A stretch of 12,500 nt of DNA from Pigoraptor vietnamica (GCA_943704525.1 CALSCQ010001036.1:1-12500), one strand, 5' to 3'. Positions 1 to 8,637 are shown, counted from the stretch's first letter. Made by a program: numbers and translations. The notes: generated from the sequence alone by a model not told the origin.

Positions 1-216
<216 letters not shown>

Positions 217-228
217 CATACGGCGTAC

Positions 229-330
229 GCCGTCAACCCACCCGTACAGCAGCCGAATGGGGCGTGTCTCTGGCTCCGGCTCAACGGCGCCGGCGGAAGC
301 GCTTCGTGCTCGCGTCGGCGGTCGGGTCAT
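229..330 (-). CDS. Probable first exon of an unidentified minus-strand gene (partial)
   Basis: On the minus strand an ATG at 330-328 opens a frame of 34 codons that reaches a GTACGC donor at 228, in phase 0. An alternative donor GTATGC at 221 would extend it by two codons plus one base. The (GT)n tract follows at once, the same arrangement as in introns of the two well-supported genes here. The start context CGCAAAAATG is identical to that of the TSP1 gene start at 7524. The peptide begins [14 protein letters not shown], continues with an acidic-proline stretch, and then ends with the segment [12 protein letters not shown], which looks structured. I do not recognise the family. The call rests on start context, donor and repeat placement; the rest of the gene lies outside the window, so it is an inference. 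Confidence 0.4.
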
Positions 331-1250
331 TTTTGCGTCGTCAACCGCCAGAATTTTTAACGAAAGGAAAATTCCGAAGAGAACGTTCGTCGATGCAATT
401 GCCCGAAGAGAGCGTGCGTCGACTATTTCAGCTCTCACGCGGAAGGGTGCGCGTTATTGTGCCGCAGCGCCTGATGATGTATAACGATACAGGAGGCATC
501 TGTCTCTTGGAAGGGCTAAGAATGCGTGCCATTGCTCTCTGACGCCGTACCCACGCAGTCTCAATTTGTGCGCGGAGTGAGCATGAGCAGCGTGTTGTGC
601 AGGGTGTGTGCGTGCGTGCGCGACAGCCATGACAGTCATGTATATCGGGCGTGTTGTTCGAGCCAATGGGAACATTCCGAGGCACCCGGACAAGGTAACA
701 GGCGCCGATCAAATCGGACAATAAGTCGTTCGGAACGAGCCTTTAGTTCAAGGACTGGGGCTTGAAGAATTGGGCCGCGGAAATTGCTTATTCCCCGATT
801 TTCTGATGAATGGGCCCTTTCCACAGTGACTTCATAGTGGCACATTGTACGTCTCCGATTCTCCATGCTCGGGCGCGTGCACACGCTGCGGCTCAGGAAG
901 ACCAAAGTGAAGAATGCACCTGCGTGGGGGCTCTAGGAGCTTTAGATCTACTAAGCGAGTGCAGGCGAGCGCCGGCAAAGTGGGGAACTGGCAGATTGGA
1001 TAACAGTGAGCTGGCACAATTCAGTCCAATTTTCTTGGTGAATTATTCCACGTTTTGTGCCGAAGGCTTTCTATCTCATGATTTCCGGACGGCACAACTT
1101 CAACGACATGGAAACATCGTCTTCCGCCCCGTCCACAGCGGCGGGAAAGCAGCGCGGTGATGCTCCATGCAATAGGGGCGCGCAAAGCGGAAGACAAAAC
1201 CTCGACAGCATTCACCTTAATCAGCCAACGGACGTGCAATTTGAGATCTC
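331..1250. other. Intergenic spacer, no gene recognised
   Basis: This 920-base stretch lies between the probable minus-strand first exon at 229-330 and the stop codon of the NIF3-like gene at 1251. Short open frames exist on both strands, but none shows a recognisable domain, a consistent splice structure or convincing start context. By position it should hold the promoter of the left gene (bases just above 330 are AT-richer, around 345-375) and the 3' end of the NIF3-like transcript. I see no tRNA, no clear AATAAA signal and no mobile-element terminal repeats. Confidence 0.6.
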
Positions 1251-2515
1251 TCACACAATTTCAATAGGATCGCGGTCCACTTGAGACACAACGACGCGAA
1301 CATTGCCCCCAAATGCCGCCTCCAGGTCAGGCGCAAGCACGGCCTTCAAGTAGCCACGCTCCGTGTTCGAGTGCTCGCACAGCACGACGTGCGTGCCGCG
1401 CGCCACCGCTGCCAAAGCCTCATGGTGTCCCATCTCGCCGGTGATGTACGCGTCAGCATCGACGCCCGCAAGCACGCTCCCGCCCGAGCCGGCGCAGACC
1501 GCCACGGAGCGAATCGTGGCCTCCCCGCGTGGCTGCGGAACGGCCACGCGCACGTGCGATAGGCCGAGATGCCGCTTGACAGTGTCAACGAGCGCATCAA
1601 AGCTGAGAGGGGAGGCGAGGACGGCCTTCCGCCCCACGCCGGCGCCGTCGACGGGAGCGGCGGTTGCGGACACGACGCGGAATGACCGCACTTCGCCGGT
1701 GGGTCGCCTGCGGAGAAGCAGTCGCATCGAGTAAAGAAAAGTGCGGCTTTGGTTACGTATGATGCATTTAAAATGAAGGCACGAGTAACGAGATTGAGAG
1801 AGCGTAAGGGCGTGTCCGTGCGTACGCGAGAGCGCATTTTTTGATAATAAAGGTGCGTTGTGTGCGTGCGCGCGTGGATGCGTGCTTGAGTGATTATGTG
1901 TGGGTGCGCGTGTATGTGCGGAGGAGAACGAAAGAGAGAAACTTACGTCGCAAGCAGCGCCGACACCTGCGGAAGTGAGGCGCCGTCGCAAGGGACTTCC
2001 ACTGATACAAGCGACTCGCCAGTGGCGGACGAAGACGGGTGGCTGCGAGACAGGGCCGGAAGCACTGAGAACGACAGCAGCAGGCACATGTAACAGACAT
2101 ACATTACGCGCACACAAGAGGGAATGGGTGTGCACGTACATACACCGCAAACATGCACGCATACAGGGCATAGACGCAGCCTCCCCCCCCCCCCCCCCTT
2201 CCCTCCCTCTACACCAACACGCACCTGGACAATTCGGGGGCAGTGCGCGCGAGTGCGGCCACGACCTCGCCTGCTGCGGATGCCGTCATCTCGGCACTGA
2301 CGACATGCGTGTGCTTCTTCATAGTGAGCGACGGAAGTCCGTTTGCGGAGGGACCGACGAGCATCAGCGGCTGGAGGGACATCACCTGCATGAGAGTGGG
2401 GTGGAAATTGAGCCGAGCACGCAGCAACGCGTAGAGACACGGCACGGTAACTCACGCGCGGGCATACAAACAAATGGACACACACGCACACACGCACACG
2501 CACGCACACGCACGC

Positions 2516-2562
<47 letters not shown>

Positions 2563-3240
2563 CACACACACACACACACACGCTCACACACACACACAGC
2601 GAGATCCAACGCACCGCGGCACCCGGAAAGCAGGCGACGAGCCAGTCGTTGATTCCTCCCTTCTTTGCGTCCAGCGCCGTGTGTGGAGAATACACGGCGA
2701 TCCCCCGCTCAAGCGCACGGACGACTGTGCGGTCCTTTGGTGTGCGGCAAGCGATGGCCTTGGACGCCTGCGTGAGGACAGTGAGGATTAGATGAAAGTG
2801 AAGTGGGCTAGCGACACGCACGCACGCACGCACGCACGCACGCAGGCAGGCACACACACAAGCACACATACAAGCACACGCACACACACACACACAGTAC
2901 ACACACACGCGCGCACGCACACACACGCGTACACACACAACACACACACACACACACATACACACTCGCTTACTCACACACACACACACACACACATACA
3001 TACACGCACACACAACGCGAAACCCGCCTGGAAAATGGGCGGGTGGTAGGCCACAATGAGCTGCGCGTCCGCCGCAATTGCCTCTTCCAACACCGCTTCG
3101 GTCAGATCAATCGTCAGCAGCGCCGCTGTGATTGCACGCGGCGACGACGGCTCAACGAGAAGGCCGACGTTGTCCCACTTCTCGGCAAACTCGAGCGGCG
3201 CATAGCGCTTGAGTGCAGCGACGGCGGCCTTCAGCTCCAT
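1251..3240 (-). CDS. NIF3-like protein (NIF3L1 family), five exons
   Basis: Exons on the minus strand are 3240-3028, 2767-2615, 2385-2225, 2042-1947 and 1707-1251 (TGA at 1253-1251), giving 359 residues, close to animal NIF3L1. Family hallmarks are visible: EKWDNVGLLVE near residue 20, AYHPPIF with His66, YSPHTALDA with Asp104, the glycine-rich CAGSGGSVL, ITGEMGHHEAL, and CEHSNTERG with His320 and Glu324. These His/Asp/Glu are the di-metal ligands known for the family; the enzyme's substrate is not established. Phases match at every junction. Intron 1 is uncertain: a GC donor at 3027 gives exactly the 17-residue spacing I recall for human NIF3L1 between HPPIF and RALE, while a canonical GTGCGT donor at 3009 would add six residues. 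The frame is open upstream to an ATG at 3399, adding 53 mostly basic, acid-poor residues that look like a mitochondrial presequence, so the true start may be 3399. Introns 1 and 2 are dominated by (GT)n on the coding strand. Confidence 0.9.
2183..2198. repeat. C16 homopolymer (G16 in the NIF3-like pre-mRNA)
   Basis: Sixteen consecutive C on the plus strand, followed by TTCCCTCCC. On the coding (minus) strand this reads GGGAGGGAA then G16, starting about 17 bases below the intron 3 donor at 2224. It satisfies a G-quadruplex pattern in the transcript. Homopolymer length may also be a sequencing artefact. Confidence 0.9.
2478..2598. repeat. (CA)n/(CACG)n microsatellite in NIF3-like intron 2
   Basis: CA repeats with CG and CT interruptions. 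On the coding strand this is (GT)n beginning 16 bases after the GTGCGT donor at 2614-2609. It makes up over half of the 229-base intron 2 (2386-2614). Confidence 0.96.
2813..3013. repeat. (CACG)n and (CA)n compound microsatellite in NIF3-like intron 1
   Basis: A tetranucleotide CACG/GCAC block around 2816-2845 passes into interrupted CA repeats up to about 3013. On the coding strand it is GT-rich from the 5' splice site onward and accounts for most of the 260-base intron 1 (2768-3027). Different repeat units side by side suggest several rounds of slippage. Confidence 0.95.
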
Positions 3241-3399
3241 TGGCCTGAGCACGGCAGATGCGGTGTCAATCGACCGATAAGGGGAGGCGTGTGTGTGACA
3301 AAAAAAGCGTGTGAGTGCGAAGGGGCGGTGAAGGCAAGGCCGCTGTAATGGCACTGCGACGTGGCGGACGGCAGCGACGCGATGAACGCAGCGGAACAT

Positions 3400-4440
3400 G
3401 GACTGCGAAAGGGGAGCGTTTCGATGTGAGTGTGGCGAGATGATAAAGAGGGAGGGCAACTGATTTTTTTTGTTACTCTCACGCACAATGCCGGGTGGCG
3501 AGTCCGGCCGCACTGCCGACACGTGCACACAAATCTCTCTCTCTCTCGCACCAATCTGCCCACATTTCAGTCTCTCTCAGATTCTGTGTGCGAGAGATAC
3601 AGAAATACAGGCAGAGACAAACACACACGCAGGGCCCGGCTTTCTCTCTTCTCACGCCCCCGGCCAACGACGCCCGGTGCCGGCTGCCTGAAGCCCGGGT
3701 CGCCCCTCGGCACTGACAGAGTACGGCGCGGCCCGGCGATCTGACCGACTGGCGCCGGCCCCCGGCAGGGTCAGTCCGAGTTAGGCACGGCACGGCCGTC
3801 CACCGGGGCCGGCTTCCCGAGTTCGGTCCGGGCTCATGATCACCAGGCCAGTCCGACTGGCTCGGCCGGCCCGGGAGTTGCGTTGCGCCTCACGGATCAC
3901 TCCGGCGGCAGTCCGGCAGGCGCACACTCATTGGCAAGTCAATTACACTGCCGCCGGCATGCTGAGGCCTGAACACCTATAAAAGCCGGATCATCGCCGC
4001 CGGCCCAGAATTACCGCAGCCGTATAGTTTAATAGCGCCCACTCAGAGTACATTTTACAGGCCGAGCCCTCGGCCGACCTTCAGCCGGACGCCGAGCTGT
4101 CAATGTAGCGGCACCAGCAGCCCTCGGACCGCACCACGGCTGGCTTATGCCGAACGGATCCAAGCGGCCGACTCGGTGACTGCCACTGTGGATGGCCCAC
4201 CACCAGCCTGTCGTGAGCTGTTCAGGCATCCGGGAATAACTGAACTGGCTGTGTCCCTGACTGCCGCTGGCGTTAGTGATCACTCGGCCTCAGTGGGCCC
4301 GGCTGAAACTCGGAGCCGCCGTACTTATTTCTACTGAATTCAGTGATCTGGCGCGAACGAACTCGGTGACAGGTGCGGGCCGCCGGCACTGCGGCAACCT
4401 GAACTGGATCGCTCCAGTGAATGAAGACCTCTCGCGGTGC
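3400..4440. other. GC-rich spacer with a dense CTCGG/CCGAG word cluster
   Basis: No gene is recognised here. By position, 3400-3650 is upstream of the minus-strand NIF3-like gene and has a short (TC)n run near 3534-3548 and a T-run near 3463. From about 3650 the composition changes to a CCGGC/CTCGG-rich style. CTCGG occurs at 3706, 3861, 4069, 4123, 4172, 4283, 4309 and 4362, and CCGAG at 3776, 3817, 4062 and 4092. The ten-mer ACTCGGTGAC occurs at 4171 and 4361. The words could be binding sites upstream of the plus-strand relic at 4446, or a degenerate repeat; the sequence does not decide. Confidence 0.5.
3949..3984 (+). promoter_or_regulatory. Candidate TATA box with upstream palindrome
   Basis: TATAAAAG at 3978-3985 is a canonical TATA box on the plus strand. 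An 11-bp palindrome, TGCCGCCGGCA, lies 18 bases upstream at 3949-3959. The same palindrome at 7740-7750 is followed by TATAATA at 7758. A start about 30 bases downstream (near 4010) would precede the decayed plus-strand gene at 4446. No transcript data support it. Confidence 0.35.
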
Positions 4441-4445
4441 TTCCC

Positions 4446-5337
4446 ATGGCGGTTTGCGGTGACGTGCGACCACGGCGAGATGTGCGACCTCTGCCTCCTA
4501 AACGGCGGTGCAAGCCACGTGTGCCAGTGCTGCGTGTGCCCCAGCGACAAGCTCGACGCACCATCCGATGTATGCCACGCGGCGCGCTCGTTTGTGCACC
4601 TACGATGAAGCACAGAAGGTGCGCGATGTGTATCAGTACGTCACGTACTTGACCGACGAACTCGCGCGGGGCGTCGAGGATACGGCGGCGCTAGGCGAGG
4701 CAGCATCCTCACGGGCGACAAACGAAGCGGGCGAGTTCATCCGTGCCCATGGCTATGCGTCTTTCCCTGATTTCCGATCGGAATTTGTTGGAAGGGCGCG
4801 CGCAGCTTGCGTTGAGGCGATCGGACTGGGATCACGCCGGCTGTTGCGGGGGATTGGCACGACAAGGCCTCTCGAGATGGCATGATACACCGATACACCC
4901 CGACTCGCAGTTTCGGCTGTTCTGGGACGCCACGTGCGTGGCTCCTGCGACTGTTCAAGCAAGTGAATGTGGTGCGAGTCACCAAGTTCTCGTTTGCGCT
5001 GTTCATCTTTTCGGAGGCGTGCATATGGGTGGGTGCCCCTTCAGGCTTCCCTCGCCCTTTCTCCTTCCTCTCACTCCTCCCTCTCGGACGCTGCGCGTTC
5101 TGAGCCTGCTGCAGATGGAAGTGTCGGATGTCTCAATGTGCACACGATGGGCCTTCGTTTTTGCGAGCACGTGACGGACGTGTCTGCGCTCGGCGGCGTC
5201 CATACGTTCCTTCTGGACCACTGTCCGTGAACGACGTGTCTGCGCTCGGACGCGTGTGCATGCTGAGCGTGGGTAACTGCCCAGTTGCAGACAGGGAGCC
5301 TCTCGCTCACGTGCGCGAACTTATTTCGCATTCCTAA
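4446..5337 (+). pseudogene. Decayed gene: Cys-rich start plus leucine-rich-repeat vestiges
   Basis: Three parts read in different frames. First, frame 1 (about 4447-4600) holds a cysteine cluster, CDHGEMCDLC then HVCQCCVCPSDK, resembling a zinc-binding segment. Second, frame 2 (4568-4885) carries about 100 residues of plausible helical protein, including YDEAQKVRDVYQYV and FPDFRSEFVGRARAACVEA, ending in a stop. Third, from about 4978 come vestiges of a 57-60 base tandem unit coding VTDVSALGGVHT..L..C. They sit at 5121-5170 (10 bases missing, switching frame 3 to 2), 5171-5226 (best preserved), 5227-5283 (after a one-base net loss) and 5284-5322, with a stop at 5335-5337. An earlier weak copy may lie at 4978-5035. 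The frame switches occur within a few bases of each other, leaving no room for introns. The leucine-rich-repeat assignment is by pattern. The unit is reminiscent of repeat proteins predicted in protists and giant viruses, but the origin is not shown here. Confidence 0.6.
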
Positions 5338-5500
5338 ATTTGTCTCGTGAGCCCGAACATGTGTGGGAGGGATATTTCTGTATGTATGTGCTGTGAAATT
5401 CCCCAAAGTTTTCCACCTGGCCATCTCGTCGGTGAGCCGGGTCTGCGACACGAAGTAAGTTACACCGGACCCACGCAGATATTAGACAGCGCGGCCAAAG

Positions 5501-5506
5501 TTTAAT
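5501..5506 (-). promoter_or_regulatory. Possible poly(A) signal ATTAAA of the TSP1 gene
   Basis: On the minus strand ATTAAA lies four bases after the TAA stop at 5513-5511. It would imply a very short 3' UTR. A chance match is quite possible. Confidence 0.25.
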
Positions 5507-5510
5507 GGAG

Positions 5511-7524
5511 TTAACAGGGGATGGTGTCTGCGGGCCGCGGGAGCTTGCATAGAGTGTCCACGGATGCCTGCGCGTCGTTGTAACAATAGGGGCAGTGAGC
5601 TACCCGTACCAACACCAACGACATACAATCGAAAAGCTCGGAAGCAGCAGTTGGATATGTGACAGCCGTCAGTAACAACGGCTCGATTGCCAGGCGTACC
5701 GTTGCGTTGTTGCTGTTCGGGTTGGTGCACTTCCAGGTGACCTTGCGAACGCGCTGTCCGCCGACCTTCTTGCATGGACCCTGCGTGGCGATCGCCCACG
5801 CGCACGCCAGCACATCGCACGCGACAGAGGCCGTCGGCTTGGGCAGTCCGCTGCAGAACGACAGCGCGACCGTCGCTCCATTTGAGCTCTTGCACGCGTA
5901 CTTTGACGGACTTTGCCGTCCGCCGTTGCACTCCTTCGTGCACGCGCTGTAGTTCGTAACGACCCAAGAGTAATTGACGCACGGCGCGTTCTTGCAGGCG
6001 ACGGTGGTCGGCGGCTTGGGCGATTGGCACAGCGCAGCGGACGATGCCTGGGTGTAAAAATCGTTGTGCGACGATTAGCAAGATGAGTCTGCCAGTGAAT
6101 TGTCGTCCCATCGCACGCACACGCCCGCACTGATAGACCCTGCACTGCATTGCTTCCGAGCGCGAGACGGCTTCAGATACAAACGTACCGGTGCCGCTGG
6201 AGAGACGTTCGGGTTCTGACAGGCATAAGTGACATTGCGCACGGCAGGTCCGCACGTCGCGTTGCACGGGCCAGTCGTCGCAACGACCCACTGGCACTGG
6301 AGTGTGCTGCAGTTGCGCGCGGGGATTGTCTTGGGGACGGGGATGCCCGCGCACGAGGCCTTGGGTGCCGCGCGCGTTCCATCCCACGACGCGCAGTTAT
6401 AAATAGGCTTCTGCGTGCCGCCGTTGCACTCCGCGCTGCACGCCGCATACCCAGCCTGCTTCCACGTGCACGAAGGAAGAGTGCAGTCCTCGGAGGTCGC
6501 AGGCGCAGGGATGGGGCAGTAGGATGTTGGCGCCGGCTGTCGTGGAGTAAGCGTCACGTTAACGATCCGCAGACGTACGGCGGGATTGAGCACGACCGGT
6601 AACTAAAGATGAGGTCTACGGTACTATATACAACAATAACTGGCGTGCACATGCTACCATACTGTATGCACGGCATGTGATTCACAGTCGGCCAACAGCA
6701 AGTCGCAATAGCCGAAGCGACCGCCTGAACTGCCAGCGAACAATGGAAGCGGTACTGACACGGCGGTGGCGCCCCCCTACCTCTCCCGCGTTGTTGGGGT
6801 TGGAGCACGTCCACGTCTTTCGCCGCGTGCCCGTTTTGCAGAGTCCGTCGCAGTCGCTGGCGGACGCGAGCACCCACGCGCACCGAAGGGTGTTGCACGC
6901 ACGCGAGTCGTTCGGTCTGTCTATACCACTGCCGCGCGGATTTATGTAAGTTACATTGCAATACAATACGGCATCTCGTCTACGACAGAGTAGGCTTGGA
7001 AGCCGGAACACCTCCTCCGTTCAGTCGGTGCAGCCGGGCACAAGTCAAGCGTCAGAGACGTACCTGCAGTACTCGTTCCCGACGGTCTCTCCCCCTTGCG
7101 TTCTGCACGTGACATCCGCGGGATGGCTCGTGCCTCCGTTGCACGGGTCGCTGCACGGCGAGTACGTGAGAGTCACCCACGCACACGGCGCGTCGTTGCA
7201 GTCGATGCCGCGCGCAGGCCGCTCCAGTCCGTAGCAGAACTCGTCGTTCACCCTCTTCCCTCCCGCATCGCGGCACTCGTAAGCAGTTGGGAGGCTGATT
7301 CCCCCGCCACACGGCTTGCTGCAGGTGCCGTACTCCGTGGGATACCAAGCGCCCGTCCATTCCGCCGGCGTCGGTGCCGCTGGCGTGGGCGCCTGCGTGT
7401 GTCCCTCGCCGGCAAGGATCGCGCCCGCCAGTGTGCACGCAGCGAGACTGATGAAGACAGTCGCGACGAAGAATTGAGAGGGCAGGAATGTCCCCGCGCT
7501 GCGCAGCTTCACTTGCGACCCCAT
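5511..7524 (-). CDS. Secreted/anchored protein with seven thrombospondin type-1 modules
   Basis: Minus-strand exons are 7524-7064, 6928-6781, 6602-6189 and 6047-5511, giving 519 residues. Donors are GTACGT, GTAGGG and GTACGT; phases 2, 0 and 0 all close. Residues 17-38 form a hydrophobic segment after a basic start, so it is a signal peptide or type II anchor, followed by a Thr/Pro/Ala linker. Seven TSP1 modules follow, at about 56-114, 115-170, 171-248, 249-306, 307-364, 365-423 and 424-500. They resemble the ADAMTS/papilin subtype (W...YsPCSdPCnGGts...C...G..v...C.g..rP....CN...C). Two types alternate: A with YSPCSDPCNGG-like cores, B with GPCNATC...C.NPN cores. Module 7 has Gly where the second Cys of CxxxC should be. 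Sequons NVT, NAT and NYS suggest N-glycosylation. An adhesive or matrix role outside the cell is inferred from the family; there is no protease domain. The start is the first ATG before the hydrophobic segment, in context GCAAAAATGG. Confidence 0.88.
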
Positions 7525-8119
7525 TTTTGCGGGCGGCAGCAGTGTGCTCTGCTCGATGCCGGCCCCGCCGACAGAGCCGGGTACGGTGCTGATTTAGGCC
7601 GCAAGGGCAACGTTCAGGCGCCGAATTATTGCGACGCCACTTGAATCGGCGGTCTCGCGTACTTTTTTTTGCCGATTGCCAACTAGTGCAGCCCGACTGT
7701 AACCGGCTCGGCTTGCGGCTGACGGAACTGCGACGACAGTGCCGCCGGCACGCCGGATATAATATGCGCAGTACTGACTTGCCGTCCGGCGACTGCGGGT
7801 CAGACGTCACAGTGGCCGCGGCGGGTTCGGACCAAACTGCACCCGTGATTGACGGCGTGTATGGAGGAAAGAGTGCCCCATTGACGTGCACTGCGCGTGT
7901 GGCTATTTTCTCACTCGGCGGGGTTGGTGCAGTGTTGGTTGGCATGGCAAGGTGGCAGGCCTGCCAATTTAGGCAATCCATTCGGTGCCATTTATCCCGA
8001 AACGGAAATTCTGCGTGCGGTAGTAACATGAAATGTCAAAATAATGTCAGCGCGGTACATTTTTCATACATTTCGTGGGCGAGAAATAAATGACAGTGGT
8101 ACAATTTGTCCAGACACTT

Positions 8120-8135
8120 CACGTGATTCCACGTG
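8120..8135. promoter_or_regulatory. Two CACGTG (E-box/G-box) elements exactly 10 bp apart
   Basis: CACGTG at 8120-8125 and again at 8130-8135, inside a ten-base direct repeat CACGTGATTC / CACGTGACCA. CACGTG is the classic site for bHLH or bZIP factors. Ten-base spacing puts both on one face of the helix. The pair lies in the divergent promoter region, about 500 bases upstream of the ATG at 8638. Confidence 0.4.
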
Positions 8136-8229
8136 ACCAAATCACACGCAGGATGGAGCCTAATGTGTTGCGTAATAAAGTGCGTTGACTATGGGTTGAG
8201 TATGGAAATGGCTCATCCAAAATAAACAG

Positions 8230-8246
8230 ACGGCCAATTGGGCCGT
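8230..8246. promoter_or_regulatory. Inverted repeat ACGGCC-AATTG-GGCCGT containing CCAAT on both strands
   Basis: Arms of six bases flank a five-base centre. CCAATTGG at its heart gives a CCAAT word on each strand. Possible NF-Y-type or palindromic regulator site in the divergent promoter; function is inferred only. Confidence 0.3.
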
Positions 8247-8282
8247 TGGTGTGAAGCTGTGGAACATTGTTCTGAGTTTCAG

Positions 8283-8312
8283 ACACACACACACACGCGC
8301 ACGCACACGCAC
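8283..8312. repeat. Short CA/CG microsatellite
   Basis: ACACAC run passing into CGCGCACGCACACGCAC, upstream of the gene starting at 8638. Same motif family as the long intronic tracts. Confidence 0.9.
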
Positions 8313-8637
8313 CACGCCACACGGTTTCACGCTTTACGCCCACACACGTTATTGCGTTCTCTTTTACACGTCCTGCTCTATCTGTGGGACTCAGAAAAAG
8401 AGGCGGATCGTCTTACACTCAAGCGCTAATCCTCCGGCAGCGCCGCTCCTCGGTCTGACTTCCGCGCGTCACTATAACTGCGCGTGTCATTGCTCTCGGG
8501 AGTTCTCAACGCGTCCGCGCAGCACGCGCGTCGCTGTGCACACGAGATGCCACGACTCTCTCAGTGAACGCAACCCATTGTAGCGGCGGCGCAGTGCCCG
8601 GGTGACGCCGAGTGCGCACGTGCGCGGACACACGAGA

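Larger units (their letters stand above)
7525..8637. other. Divergent intergenic region between the TSP1 and GPR137/TOM1-like genes
   Basis: Both flanking genes start at its ends, so it should contain two promoters. It holds the palindrome GTGCCGCCGGCAC at 7739-7751 with TATAATA at 7758-7764, a T8 run near 7664-7671, two CACGTG boxes at 8120 and 8130, an inverted repeat with CCAAT at 8230-8246 and a short CA run at 8283-8312. Plus-strand bases 7629-8093 are open for 154 codons, without a recognisable domain, and I do not call a gene there. AATAAA-like words occur near 8085, 8174 and 8220. Confidence 0.55.

Noticed and set aside
257-542. Two overlapping plus-strand short frames next to the left CA tract
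   Set aside because: They have no domain. The minus-strand reading with a donor at the GT tract explains 229-330 better.
1900-3013. Long open frames on both strands across the CA tracts (Thr-His and Cys-Val repeat proteins)
   Set aside because: They are read-through of dinucleotide repeats inside NIF3-like introns. Short pieces of the minus-strand frame are genuine exons, but the whole frame is not a protein.
5456-5479. GTAAGT followed by CGCAG on the plus strand, as a tiny intron
   Set aside because: It would be about 24 bases, far below the 135-260 bases of the other introns, and no coding sequence flanks it.
5482-6387. 301-codon minus-strand open frame over the TSP1 gene
   Set aside because: It is the neighbouring frame of TSP1 exon 4 and runs through intron 3. 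The spliced frame shows regular TSP1 cysteines; this one shows none.
7052-8029. 325-codon minus-strand open frame covering the TSP1 first exon and upstream DNA
   Set aside because: Its second half is a shadow of TSP1 exon 1 in another frame, and its first half has no recognisable domain. GC-rich DNA often leaves such frames open.
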